A stretch of DNA of 64,000 nt from assembly GCA_010015655.1 (NCBI GenBank), contig ML976761.1, positions 62,001 to 126,000 of the forward strand, read 5' to 3'. A program made the translations under genes and the position numbers. The notes under the pieces are model-generated. The model was not told where the DNA came from, did no database searches, and worked only from the letters and a program-made list of their open reading frames with translations. Every line of letters starts with the position of its first letter. The stretch's first letter is position 1. This document shows positions 25,707 to 37,059 of the stretch, in pieces. Source of the DNA: Bimuria novae-zelandiae CBS 107.79 (taxonomy: Eukaryota > Ascomycota > Dothideomycetes > Pleosporales > Didymosphaeriaceae).

Positions 25707-25785
25707 AGTCCTATTTATCCTAAAGTCCTATTTGTCCTAAAGTCTTATTTGTCCTAAAGTCCTATTTGTCCCAAAGTCCCATGTG
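25707..25785. repeat. 17-bp tandem repeat in the Gypsy-4 LTR
   Basis: The unit agtcctatttgtcctaa starts at 25707, 25724, 25741, 25758 and partly at 25775. It occupies the position where the Gypsy-2 LTR has its own repeated gccatcctg / ggcaggatgg motifs. Confidence 0.9.
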
Positions 25786-26029
25786 CTAAGATACTTCTAC
25801 GACTTCTAATATTTCTAGAACGCGTGACTTATTATATAATTTATAGCTAAGTGAAGAATTTTAACGTTGGCGTATAAATAAGTGCTAATACCCCGCTACG
25901 CGTTATATTAGATTTTAATAAATTTTTATATTAGCTCTACTTTTTAGACTTGATATCCTTATAAGTTAACTACTTATAAAGCTACTGTCTTAATCTACTT
26001 AATACTATTATTTATAAGCTAATTATTTT

Positions 26030-26680
26030 AAGTAAAACTACGTATTTATTATCGTCGCATATACGTACTACGATAAGAAGTAGTTACCTTATTATTTATT
26101 AGTACTATACTTAAAGTGCACAAATTATGTTTGGTATAGTAATTAAAAGGATAAGCTAAAGAAGGTTCCTTTACTAAATTATTTAAAAATAAATGCCAAG
26201 TTAAAGAGACTAGAAAAGTTAGAGACTAAGGAGGAAACAAAACTTTATGTAAAAGAAAAGCTCGCTTACGTAGCGTCCCTACGTACTTATTTAATATAAG
26301 AGAAGATAGCTTGGTTACGTAATTAATATAATAAATTATATTAAAAGAAATAAAAGTTATTTAATTATACTATATTAATAATAGATAAGCTAAAGGCCCA
26401 AGAGGCTTATAAGGAGCTTAATTAAGTAATAGTATTAATTAATCCTCATACTACTTTAGGTGCAGAGGTAATAAACTGGTTTATTATTTAGTTAAAGCCT
26501 TTCTCTTCTACTATATAGTAGTACATTAATCCCTTATAAAGTTCTATCTAGGTTCTTACTTAAAATCTAATTCCGTATAGCTATCCATTTATTAGTAGAC
26601 AATTTTATTAGGCTAATAGTTATTAAATATTTCTTAAAAATTCCATAAGTTCTCTTCTAGTTTCAAGGTGTTTTCTATTA
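26030..26680 (+). pseudogene. Antisense accessory ORF of Gypsy-4, Zn2Cys6-like
   Basis: Plus-strand frame opposite to pol, between pol and the 3' LTR, with RIP-type stops (for example tag at 26081). Codons at 26060, 26069, 26090, 26117 and 26126 are Tyr, Tyr, Tyr, Cys, Tyr. Their spacing (x2, x6, x8, x2) is the same as in Gypsy-1 and Gypsy-2, but the expected sixth Cys position (26147) is Lys. A Lys/Glu-rich coiled-coil-like part follows (about 26160-26420), then a tail with FYQAN that may match SQANN of Gypsy-2. Start and end are uncertain. Confidence 0.55.
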
Positions 26681-27126
26681 GCGGATACCCTTTCTACTTA
26701 ATTAAGTATTTATATTATTTTCCTAGTAGCCCTGTATAGTTAATTATTTTTTAACTTTAAATTTATTATCTTTTTTAGGCCAGTAGTAAAAGGTTACTTT
26801 AACTAGTATCTCGGTGTCTATAGGTTCTAATTAGTCTATATAGAATACTAGATGTATCTTACCGTCTAGTAGTAGTTCTAATTGATAGTTAACTAGTACT
26901 ATTTATTTAAAAATAAACGTAGTCTAGCTTTAATATAATATAGTTTCTTATGCTTTTTCTTCTAGGTTTAAAAATTTTTTATAAGTAAATATACTTTATT
27001 CCCCCCCTTTTTCTTTTTAGCTAAGGTCCCGCTTTTTTTTGTTAATATAAGAAATACTTTACTATTACGCTTTAAAAAAACATTAAAGTTATTTATGCGT
27101 TTTTTTAATAGTTTCCACTATGTTAA

Positions 27127-27299
27127 TGTAAAAAGCGCCCTGACTACGGGCGACTCAGTCTATCCACAGTACTAAGGCGATCCCTTAGAGAGGGAAGAGA
27201 AGGGCTGCGGCGAGGGAAGTAAATAGGCGGAAGGCCCGGATAGCGCTAGTCTAGAGCGGACTAGGGCCGTTAAGGGCCCTCGACCTACAACTCGTAACA
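27127..27299 (-). repeat. Gypsy-3 left (3') LTR
   Basis: 173 bp, plus-strand tgtaaaaagcgccc to ctcgtaaca. A purine-rich tract on the minus strand (27300-27316) abuts it. Confidence 0.95.
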
Positions 27300-27449
27300 A
27301 AGGCTCTTTTCTTTAAGGGTCTCGACCGCAAGAATAAGTACATAATAACTAGCCTAATTAGGCCTCGCGTATTACGTAAGCTAATAACGTAAGCTAAATC
27401 TTAAGCTTACACTAAGGCCTAAAACCCTTATTCTTACTCTCTACTCGGC

Positions 27450-28690
27450 GGCTTACCTCATCCCGGAGGCTCCCTAACCCGTAAGTATAACCTAGCCAAT
27501 CTATGGCAGTCTAGGGTGCCTGACCCTAGATGCCCCCTATTTCGGTACCTAGCCGCTCCAAATTTAGGGGTCGTGAAGGTAGACTAACCTAGTGTAGGCT
27601 GGCCAAGTTGTCCCCGTACTTGTTACTTCTCTATCGCCCTCTTCAGCAACCTTCGGACTTTGTCTAGACATACCTACGTTATTTGGCACTATAAGTACTA
27701 TAAACACTATTCTTAAGGCCCTAGTTAATAAGGCGCGTGCGAGCGCGATTAGTACTATTAACCTATACTATACCTGCCTTCCTATTATCCTAGACAGCCT
27801 TAAGCAGTCTAATTATAAGAAGATAAAGTTTTACTAGTTTTAGGTTAAGGAGATGCATCGTGTCTAGTCTAGGGCAGTGTATATTAATCTTAGCCTAATA
27901 GATTTAGAGGACTACGATTTAATCTGCCGCTATAATGCCTGCTACGGCGGTGGTAAGAATTATTAGTAGGTAAGTTGGCGCTTCGAGGGTTATATAAGGG
28001 TTTTGAGGCTAATTAGTAGCAGATACCTAAAGATAACTTAGAGAACGTGTTAAGTGCCCTAATTACCCTTATGCCACGCTTAAGCTAAATTAATACGTAT
28101 ATATATAATAAGATTAACCTTTCTAAATTAGACAAGATATTAGTAAAGGCCACCGCGCAGGTACTAGAGACGGAATAAAGTAATATTATTATATAAGTAT
28201 TATCTAGTGTAATTAAGGGTTATCTAGACTAAGTTACATAGGGCTACCGGATCTAAATTCTACGGAAACCCGTTAACCCCCTACTACTTAGGTTATAATA
28301 CCTAGCCTCCTAAGGAGATCATTCCGGTAGTAGGCCTCTTTATTAAGGAGAAGCAAAAGAGGAAAGCTTTTACTATAGAGGGGGATAGTTTAACCTCCCT
28401 AGTTACTACTAGTGCTCTTACCCCTAGGCGCAAGAAGGTTACTCCTGAGTTAGTAAAGGTCCTTAACCCTAATCCCGGGTTATTAATACTAATTTAGGGT
28501 AGTTAGCGTTTAAGGCTAGTATTCTAGCCACGCTAGACTTCCTCGCAGAGGAAGTAAAGAAGAAGATTAAAAGCAAGGATAGTTAGGAGACTTTCTAATA
28601 AGCCTACAAGTCTAAGCGCCCGACTAATTAAGAGGGTTATTTAGTATAATCTAGGGATTCCTGCCCCTATTAATAGTGTCCGGATTTTAT
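27450..28690 (+). pseudogene. Antisense reading region in the 3' part of Gypsy-3
   Basis: Plus-strand segments with few stops lie opposite to pol. About 27640-28040 includes TILKALVNKARASAISTIN and LEDYDLICRYNACYGGG. About 28025-28270 includes NLENVLSALITLMPRL and KINLSKLDKILVKATAQ. About 28310-28690 includes GLFIKEKQKRKAFTIEGD. The parts are in different frames, so there are indels or introns. It does not show the Zn2Cys6 spacing of Gypsy-1, -2 and -4, and I recognise no family. It sits in the same place as the antisense ORFs of those elements. Confidence 0.45.
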
Positions 28691-29039
28691 TCACGTTCTA
28701 TACCCTTAGGCGGTTTTGGTTAGGTTTCGGTTAGCTATAATCGCGTTAGGTACGGTCTAAATAGGCTTATAAGCCTCTGTTAGGCCCCGAGAGGCGTGAA
28801 TGGGCCTAGATAGCTCGTTCTAGTCTTTAGTCTATTTAAGAATCCTCTATTTTGTTTATTCTAGTATTTCGCAGCCTATAAAGTATACTCTCTAGGGTAA
28901 TCTATTACTAATTACTATTAAGTGCTGTCTTCCTCCTTCTCTAGGGGGGCGACCCCGCCTCTTGGGCTCCTATCTAGGGCGACCTTTAGTCTCCTTATCT
29001 AAGCCCTTTAGGAACTGCTTTATCGCCCCTTTAGAGATC

Positions 29040-32000
29040 TCCTCCGCAGATAACTACTAGTTCTTATTGCTATTATATCCTTTCCACTTAACTTTATACA
29101 GCCATTCTCCGTCCTAGAGTACCCTAGATCTAATTTCTTTAATTAGGTATATATCCTCCCTTACTTATAGTATAATAACCTTAGGCGGGCTTTGCTCCCG
29201 TTGTAGCAGTCCTTCTAGGGCTACCTAGTTTAGGAGAGATACATGGAATACTAGGTGAATATTAAAGTCCTTTAGTAGCTCTAGCTTATATGCCTGTTAA
29301 CTAATCCGCCGTTTTACCCTATAGGGACCTTAGGACTTATAGTTAAGTTTTTTCTTAGGCCTAGTTAACCGTATGTTACGGGCGTTAAGGTATACTATGT
29401 CCCTTACTATAAAGGTTTGGGCCTTATGCTTCCTATTGTACCACGTCGCCTAGTACGCCTGTGCCCTAAGGATCGCTTAGGTTATCTAGGCCCTAGTCTA
29501 GGCTAGAACTACCGCTCTGGCCCTTGCTGTAGGTACTAACCCGCGTAGCTATACTTCTTAGGGCAGGCCTACTATTAGTAGATTTAGGCCGTACACTGCA
29601 ATAAATAGCGACACTCCTATAGAGCTATGGATGCTATTATTATACGAATATTCTACTTCGAATAGAAGGTCCGCCTAATTAGATTATTCGTAGTTATAGA
29701 ACACTTAAAGGTACTATTTAAGCGTTTAGTTCTATCGTTCTATCTATCCGTCTGTCTGCGGGTGGAAGGCAGTAGAGAGAAGTCGCTTAGTTTTTAAATA
29801 TTAAGTAAAGGTGCTCTAATAAGCTAATATAAATAGGCTACCTCTATCTGTAACTATTAACTTTAGAGGGCCATGTAGGCGCAGAACCTCTCTCTTAAAG
29901 ACCTTAGCTAGCTCTACTACCTTTAGGTCCTTTCGCGTGGGGATGTAGTATACTATCTTAAAAAACTAGTTAATAATCACTAGGATGCTGTCATAACGAT
30001 AGGCTCTAGATTTACTCTTAGGTAGATCTATTACTATATCTATAGTAATGTCCTCCTAGATGCCCCTTAAAACTAGTAGGCTATTAAGTTGGCCGTGCAT
30101 TGCGTATTAGACAGGTTTCGCCCTAGAGCACGCTTAATAGGTCTAGACGTAGTCCTTTACGTATTATTAGACACTAGGCTACTAGAACTCCCGCAGCACT
30201 AGCTCTAAGATTTTAGTAAAACTAAAATAGCCCGCGAGGGGGTTATTATAGCATTATTAAAGGACGTGTACCCTTACTAAAGGTGGCACGTATAGCCTAT
30301 TCTTGTACCGTAATAGGTTGGCTGGTCCAATTATCTAGCGCTTTAGCCATTCTGGCTTTGCCATCTCTGGCCCTTAGAGGTACTAGAGGATTTGTTCTGC
30401 AGTTTCGTCCCCCTGGCTGTTTCTCTTTAATAGCTCCACTATGGGGTAAGCGCTTGCTGAATCGTTTACTACTACCTCTTTAGTTACTAACGTTTTAGGT
30501 CTAGCGACCCTTATCGCTACTACTAGTCTAGGGCTTCTTGCCTACTTTAGTAGCTATAAGCTACCTGCCACGCCTGCTTCGTCCAAAGCGTTACCTTTTA
30601 GCTATAACTTATGCTATAGGGCCTTAAGAAGTCTTTACTAGGAACTGCCTATCTTGCCTAAGCTTGTTTCCTCCTCTAACTCGTAGTTGGGTCTCCGCGA
30701 TAGTCTGTTAGCGGGATTTATTCTTCCTAGATAGTGTTTAATTTTAAAATTAAATATTATAAGCTATTTAGCCCACTTGCCTATCGTCTAGTTAAGACTT
30801 TTATTAACATGAACCCTTGTAGGTTGGCATAATTAGTTAGAAGCTCGACCTTCTTACTAATACCCTCTAGGTAGTGTTACTAATACTTAAAAGCTTTAAT
30901 AATTGCTAGCAACTCGCCATTATGCGTGTTATAGTTTTATTCTACCTAGTTTATCTTACGCGAATAAAAAGTAACTAGGTGCTATTATAGCTTCCTATAT
31001 TTGTCTAGTTGCGGTTAGCTTAAGATACCCGAGATCGCGAAACCTAAAGCGTTAGTTTCTACTCTTGAGGGTCTTCTAGGGTTAAAGTGGGCTAGCAAGG
31101 GCCCTCGCATAAAGCTCTCTTTTAGCTAGTAAAAGGAGGCCTTAGCCTGCTTTAGTAGGCTTATTATAACTAATTTCTTAAGTCTCTGTCGCTATTCGCC
31201 CTTAGTAGCTCCCTCTAGCCTTCTTATTAGGGCGTAAAGGGGTGCTGCCACTCGAGAGAATCCTTCTATAAACTTTTAATAGTAGTTAGCAAAGCTAAGG
31301 AAGATCCTAACTACTTAGACTAAGTTTAGTTTAGGCTAATCTTTTATAGAGGTAACGCAGTCCTCCTCTATCTCTACGCTATCTAGGGATACTATAAAGC
31401 CTAGGTATCCCACCTTACGTGTGTAGAATTTACATTTAGATAGTTTAGCGTATAGCCAGCGTTTAATAAGGCGTTCTAGCACTATTTAAACGTGCTGGAT
31501 GTGTTCCTCCTTTATCTTAGAGTAGATAAGGATATCGTCGAGGTACATAATATAGTAGATATTAAGAAGGTCTAATAGTATGTTATTAATATAGCTTTAG
31601 AAGGTCGCAGGCGCGTTTGTTAAGCTAAAAGGTATTACTATATATTTATACTATCTATACCTTATTTAGAAGGCCGTCTTCTATTTATCTCCTGCCCTAA
31701 TTTAAACGCGGTAGTAGGCGTCCCTTAGGTCTAGTTTAGTGTAGATCTAGGCATCCCCTAGTTAGTTAAGGGATTCTTATATTAAGGGAAGTAGGTATTA
31801 GTTCTTTATTATAACTACATTTAGTCCCCTATAGTTAACGTAGAGGCGGAGGCCTCTATCCTTTTTCTTTACGAAAAGGATTAGTGCCCCGGCGCTTAAT
31901 CGCGATAGTTAAATAAAGCCCTGTTTAAGGTTCTTCTAGATATAGTCGCGCAGAACTACTAACTCTAACTCTAATAGACTATAGAGTGGTCTAAAAGGCA

Positions 32001-34097
32001 CTTCCTTGCCTTCCTTAATATTAATCTTCATCTCGTGGGGGCCATAGTTGGCAAGAATGCTTGCGGCTTCTTTAGAAAAGGCTTCCTCCCACCGTCCCTA
32101 GTATTCTTTAGGTAGCGTCCTGGGTGGGCCTCCTAATGTGTACTTTAGGGTGGCATACATAATAAAATAGTTATTTACTATGTCTTTAGCCGTGCCAGCG
32201 AACTCTTTTACTAATTTAGTAAAGATCTTAGTCTATTTACGCTTCCCATAGGCAAAGCGGATAGTCTTGTTATAGAAGTTTGCAATAGGGTTCCATTCTG
32301 CTAGCTAAGGTATTCCTAGGACTATGTCGAATCCACTAATATTACTAACTATAAACAGGTAACTATCGCTCTCAGTTTTACTATAACTGTCTATAATAGT
32401 GTAGGGGAGCTTCGCCTGGCCTAGAACGCCCAAGTCTTGTCCGTTTAGCGCCACGTAGCGTTTGCCTTTTATTATTATCACCGCAACCCCTAACCACTTT
32501 ATTAAATTATTACTAACGAAATTCGCTTTAGCTCCGTAGTCTACTAGGGCTTTAATCCGTTGTTAGTTACCCTTATACTGTACTTCACCGTCTAGCGTAA
32601 TTAGTAAGCTACCGCTCCTATCCTTAGGGGTCCTTATAGCTACGACTAGTTATTATTAACTCTTATTATAGTTAATCTTGCCTATAGACTATTAGGCCTC
32701 TTGGTCTATAGCTTGTCTTTCCCCGCCTTAGCCTTGTACTTTAAACAGGACGCCTTATAATAGCCTAGTTCGTGGTAGTAGAAGTATTAGTCCTTATCCT
32801 TGTCCTCTACTGCCTAAGCCTTCTTCTTGCTATCCTTGTCGCGATAGTCGCTGTTATAGCGTCTCTAGTATAGTCTTGTGTTATTTAACCTAGATCGCTT
32901 TCGATCGCGCCTTTCGTTGGCTAGCTTGTTAAGGAAGTTATTATTAATATTATATATATATTATTTCCTTAATTTATAAGGTTTTAACGCTTGCTAATGC
33001 ATATTTACCTTTACTTTTAAGTAAGAGAGGCTCTTCTATTCGCGCGGCTGTTATTTAAGGCGTTTTTAGATTTTCTTGTCTAGTGCCGTGTAGAAGTTAT
33101 TAATATAGTCTTTATTATTATTATCTAAGGCCTTCTCTAGGTCGCATTCCTCTTATTAGTCCTTAAGGTAGTTAAGGAGTTCTGTAGGGGTCTTTATACC
33201 TTATTTAGCTACTTTAATCCTTTAGCAAGCGGCACTCTTTCGCTCCTAGGCTAATCCTAGGGAGTCTACTATAGTCTACTATAGAAGGTCTTAGGTGACT
33301 TTCCTATGTTGCTTTCGCTCTAGGATCTTAGCGACTATTTAGTTCTAGTAGTTACGTTATATATCTCCTAAGTATCTTACTGCGAACCTAACCTGCGCTT
33401 TATTAGTTTTAAGGGTAGGTAAGAAGTTAATATAGTCTTTATAGGCCCTCTTCTATAAGTTTAGTTCCTTATAACCTCTACCCTTAAATTAAGGAGGTTC
33501 TGGCGGCTTTAGTAGCTATACGTCTAGGGTAGTAGCTACTATTTAAATCTAATATTCTTTATCGCGACTAGTGCGGGCCTAGCCTTGTCTATCCTTCTTT
33601 CGTGGGCGTCGGATACTTCTAGAGGCCCTAAATTAGTCTTAACTAGCATTATCTAAGCTTAAGGACGCGTCCTCTATTAAGCTATTACTTAATAGGTTAT
33701 TACTTATGTCTTTAGCCTTATCTAGGTTGCCGTGACCCTCTTTGGGCTCTAGGGAGCTATTAGAAATGCTAGTAATTATTATCTTATTCCTAACTAGGGT
33801 CTTGCCTTTAGATTGGTAACGCTCTACTATTAAGAAGGCCTCTAGTTCTTAGATACGTTATTAGAGCTATAGCACGCCTAGGCGTTTTTAAAGAGTAACT
33901 TCCTCTAATTATTAGTTATTATTACTACTTATAACAATAGGGGGGTCTTCCTCTAGGTCTATAGGTATTATTAGGTCTTTTATAGGCGTTGCAACTATTA
34001 AAGGCTCTTATTTAAAGGGTCCTGTAAGTAGTAACCTGCTTTAAGGGTCTCCTACTATTTTTAAGGTCTGGCGGGTAACTCTTCGTGTCAATTCCAT
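29040..34097 (-). pseudogene. Gypsy-3 gag-pol with chromodomain
   Basis: Starts at ATG 34097 (MELTRRVTRQTLKIVGD). Domains run right to left. The CCHC knuckle is at about 32780-32720 (HELGYYKASC, first Cys changed). The protease ALVDYGAKANFV (Ser to Tyr) is near 32560-32510. RT lies about 32000-31300 with an intact YLDDILIYS at 31555-31510. RNase H is about 31100-30700 and integrase about 30200-29550 (STAFHPQTDG then QIERQN). The chromodomain (YKVKWKGYNSNKN) is at 29110-29050. Gln/Trp-to-stop changes inactivate it; key motifs otherwise remain readable. Confidence 0.88.
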
Positions 34098-34137
34098 CGT
34101 ACAGGTGAATTAGATATAAGGGGGTAAGGGATTATAT

Positions 34138-34310
34138 TGTAAAAAGCGCCCTGACTACGGGCGACTTAGTCTATCCATAGTACTAAGGCGATCCCTTAGA
34201 GAGGGAAGAGAAGGGCTGCGGCGAGGGAAGTAGATAGGCGAAAGGCCCGGATAGCGCTGGTCTAGAGCGGACTAGGGCCGTCGAGGGCCCTTGACCTACG
34301 ACTCGTGACA
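34138..34310 (-). repeat. Gypsy-3 right (5') LTR
   Basis: 173 bp, equal in length to the left LTR, ending ctcgtgaca, followed by TSD gttaa. Confidence 0.95.
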
Positions 34311-34446
34311 GTTAATCGCTTCTTCTATCCTAATATTAGTAAGAAACCTCTAATTGAAGAGATATAGGCGTCTTTTATAGTTTATATAGAATAGTGTGTA
34401 TCCTATTACTACTAATACTTTATTATTATATACTAATTGTACTATA

Positions 34447-34674
34447 TGTGACGATCGTAAGACATGCTGTGATCTGGGCATCGTTACAAGGGCGATGGAT
34501 GGTAGCTGCTACACTGAGAGGGTAGTCGCAGCATTAAGATAGCAGTTACCAGACAGCGGCAGACTTTACGCCGCCTGCTCAGCCCTCTCGATCCCTTTCT
34601 CTTCTTCAGCTTTGAGTCTTTGTACATAGCGCCAATCCACCAGGCGCAAGGCTGCATTATCGCTGGCCGTTACA
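34447..34674. mobile_element. Unmutated solo LTR of an unidentified retrotransposon
   Basis: 228 bp from tgtgacgatcg to ggccgttaca with TSD ctata on both sides (34442-34446, 34675-34679). Gypsy-2 shows the matching empty site near 44808. It is GC-balanced amid heavily RIP-degraded DNA, and no full-length partner exists in the window. A small non-autonomous element with TG...CA ends is the alternative. Confidence 0.85.
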
Positions 34675-35945
34675 CTATAAGTAATAAGGAAATCTAGTTA
34701 TTTTATAGTTATTATAGTGGATACGTAGGTAGGTTTAATTAGCTAATTCGTACATTCTATTTATCCATCCGTTTATAGATAATAGGCTATTAATAGCTTT
34801 TATTTTATTTTAATAAGTATTATAAGTGTTATCTAGTAATTTAGAGTAAGGAGTTTATTTCTATTACTAATAATTATTTTTAGAATAATATAGTAATATA
34901 TAAGTTAATTTAGGATAACGAATACTAAGTTCTTAGTATAGTTATCTTTTAATAGGGTAGTAATTCTGCGTATTTAGTAAATTAATAAATAATTACTAAT
35001 ATAGCATTATAGATTATTCTGTTTAACAGATCTTTTAACTTAGTTAGTCTAATTATAAAGTCTATAGTAATGTCTTTTCATAGTACTATTAGTATCTAGA
35101 TTACTTGCATCTCTCTATACTTAAGGTATATGGCGTGTTTATTCTTTTAGTAGTCTATATATTTATAAATATATTTTATTATTACTTCCCTTATTTCTTT
35201 AAATAAATAGTTTTATTAAATAAGTTCTTTTGTCTTTCTGACTCTTAGGTGTTCGTATATAGGGTTATTATAGTATTATTATATAATTTTAATTTATAGG
35301 TCCTTAGGCAACTCTTCTATAATAATGACTAAATTAAGTTCTATTATAATATTATAAATAGATCTTTGCTTTCTCTCCTATAAGGTCGCTATGCCTACTA
35401 TAAGTATTTACTTATTTAGTATCTTTTGCTAAGGTGTGTATAATTTTAAATTTATATTATTTAAGTATTGTTAACTGTTTTGCCTATCATGTCGTAAGTT
35501 CCTTAGTAGTTAGAAATTTTATAAAGTTTCTATAGTCTATAAAAATTATAAAACTTAAGTAGCTAAGTACGTAGATTCTCTAGTGCTTAAGTGCCTTAAT
35601 AATTACGTAGAGTTCTTTATTATATACGTTATATCGTATTTCTACTCTACTAAGCTTGCATATATAGTATGCGACGGAGTGCCATTTACTATCTTTCTCT
35701 TATTTTATACATGCGCCACTCTCGAGATCGCTTATATCTATTTTAATTTATAATAGTTCTTCGTTCCTAAAATAAATAAGAACTGGTGTCGTAGTACATG
35801 CCTTTACTAGGTGTCTAAATAACTCTTATATCCTTTAGTCTATTTAAAAGGCGTCTTTGTCATAGTAAAGTCAATTAAAGGTAACGTAACCTTAGCGTAG
35901 TCTTAAATAAACTATTTATTAAATTTATAAAATTTTATGAACTCT

Positions 35946-36472
35946 TAGATCTAGTAGCGTATATGTAAGTAATAATTAATATTATTTATAATAACTATTT
36001 TTAATAGCTTACCTTACTACCTTACTTTTATATATAGGCCTATTAAAGACCCTCTTTAAGCAGGAGGTAATGCTAAGCAGGTAGCTTTTTTTTTATGTTA
36101 TATATATATTAAATTATAATCTAATACTACCTAATTTTTTAGTATAGAAGTTTAAAGTAAAGCTTATATTTAGCAAAAAAAAAATTAGCTTTATAGTAAT
36201 TACTATTAATACTACCTATTTATTATAATATTAAAAATTTAGCGTTGCACTTATTAAAGTAATTAACCTATAATATACTAATATCTTTTTCAGCTATTAT
36301 AAAGGTAAAGTTTTATATTATTTACTATATAAAAGGAAGCCTATATTTAGTAAGATATTTAATGTATTATAAAACCCCTCATTCTTAGTATTAGCTAAAA
36401 TTTTATATTTTTATAACTCACTATATGTGCTTACGTAACGCGTTTATACTTATACGTTAATATTAAGCGTAA
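35946..36472. other. AT-rich degraded sequence, unassigned
   Basis: About 530 bp between the end of similarity to Gypsy-2 and the pogo element. I see no domain or LTR. It may belong to the founding inverted-repeat element, together with 407-872 and 51156-51281. Confidence 0.45.
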
Positions 36473-36536
36473 CGTGGTTTATTAGCACTCGGATTATATT
36501 AGCACTTAAATTACTTTTTTTCACTATTATACCTTC

Positions 36537-36772
36537 TGTCCATATGGTAGTAGTCACGTAGACCGGATGCACACGGATCTCTGTGCGTAAGATCCGGAAG
36601 GGTACGGATCTCCGTGCACAGAGACTAGGAATATATTAACCCTTTCCTTCGTACAATAGACAGGGAGAAGCAATCAACACCAGTTACCCCCCCCCCCCCC
36701 CCCTGTACGATGTTTACACCGTGCAAACCTTTCTGCCTCGTACGTAATTACTAGCAGAGAGTCTATTTAATA
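36537..36772 (+). repeat. Copia-B 5' LTR
   Basis: 236 bp, tgtccatatgg to tttaata. It contains a C tract (around 36687-36704) whose length differs from the right LTR. Confidence 0.92.
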
Positions 36773-37059
36773 CTAATTAGTAGTTTAAATACTATAAGAG
36801 AGGAAGCTTTTCTTATACCTTTCTATTTAAAAGTTCGCGTATAAGAAAAATCCTTTTCCTTACTACTTTAACTATAAATTAGTAAAAGTAAAGATAGAGT
36901 CTAATTTACGTGCGAGTAGCTGTAAATCTCTATTTAGTTACCTAAGTAAGAGTAAGAAACCTATCTATACAATACTATTTAGAAGTACCGTATAAATAGT
37001 AGTACTTATTTAATACTAGGAGATCTGTTTTATCTTTTCGCACGAGGCTATTTAAAGGC

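Larger units (their letters stand above)
27127..34310 (-). mobile_element. Gypsy-3: complete Ty3/Gypsy retrotransposon with 173-bp LTRs
   Basis: 7184 bp with LTRs 27127-27299 and 34138-34310 and a perfect TSD gttaa (27122-27126 and 34311-34315). It is inserted in the Gypsy-4 pol. Pol is on the minus strand, so the right LTR is the 5' one. It is less mutated than Gypsy-1 or Gypsy-5. The 3' third (27450-28690) carries a degenerate antisense reading region. Confidence 0.95.
26690..35940 (-). pseudogene. Gypsy-4 pol C-terminal half (RNase H, integrase, chromodomain), in pieces
   Basis: Pieces are 26690-27126, 34316-34446 and 34680 to about 35940, reading right to left. They align by eye with Gypsy-2 44280-46080, including the segment preceding the chromodomain (tctatatagaatactagrtg shared) and the integrase. 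Heavy RIP leaves no open frame. The element lacks the RT active site and everything upstream. Confidence 0.65.
873..35945 (-). mobile_element. Gypsy-4: truncated Ty3/Gypsy retrotransposon, interrupted several times
   Basis: This is a degraded relative of Gypsy-2 (42989-49844). Its pieces are: LTR start 873-953; rest of the LTR, antisense ORF and C-terminal pol 25527-27126; integrase to RNase H 34316-34446 and 34680 to about 35940. Gypsy-5, Gypsy-3 and a solo LTR sit in the gaps. Aligned by eye, it follows Gypsy-2 over chromodomain, integrase and RNase H, then stops before the RT active site; gag, protease and the 5' LTR are missing. Pol reads on the minus strand. The right edge near 35945 is where similarity fades and is approximate. 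Confidence 0.7.

Noticed and set aside
30283..30483. 66-codon plus-strand ORF in Gypsy-3
   Set aside because: It is a chance frame opposite the integrase/RNase H region with no domain.
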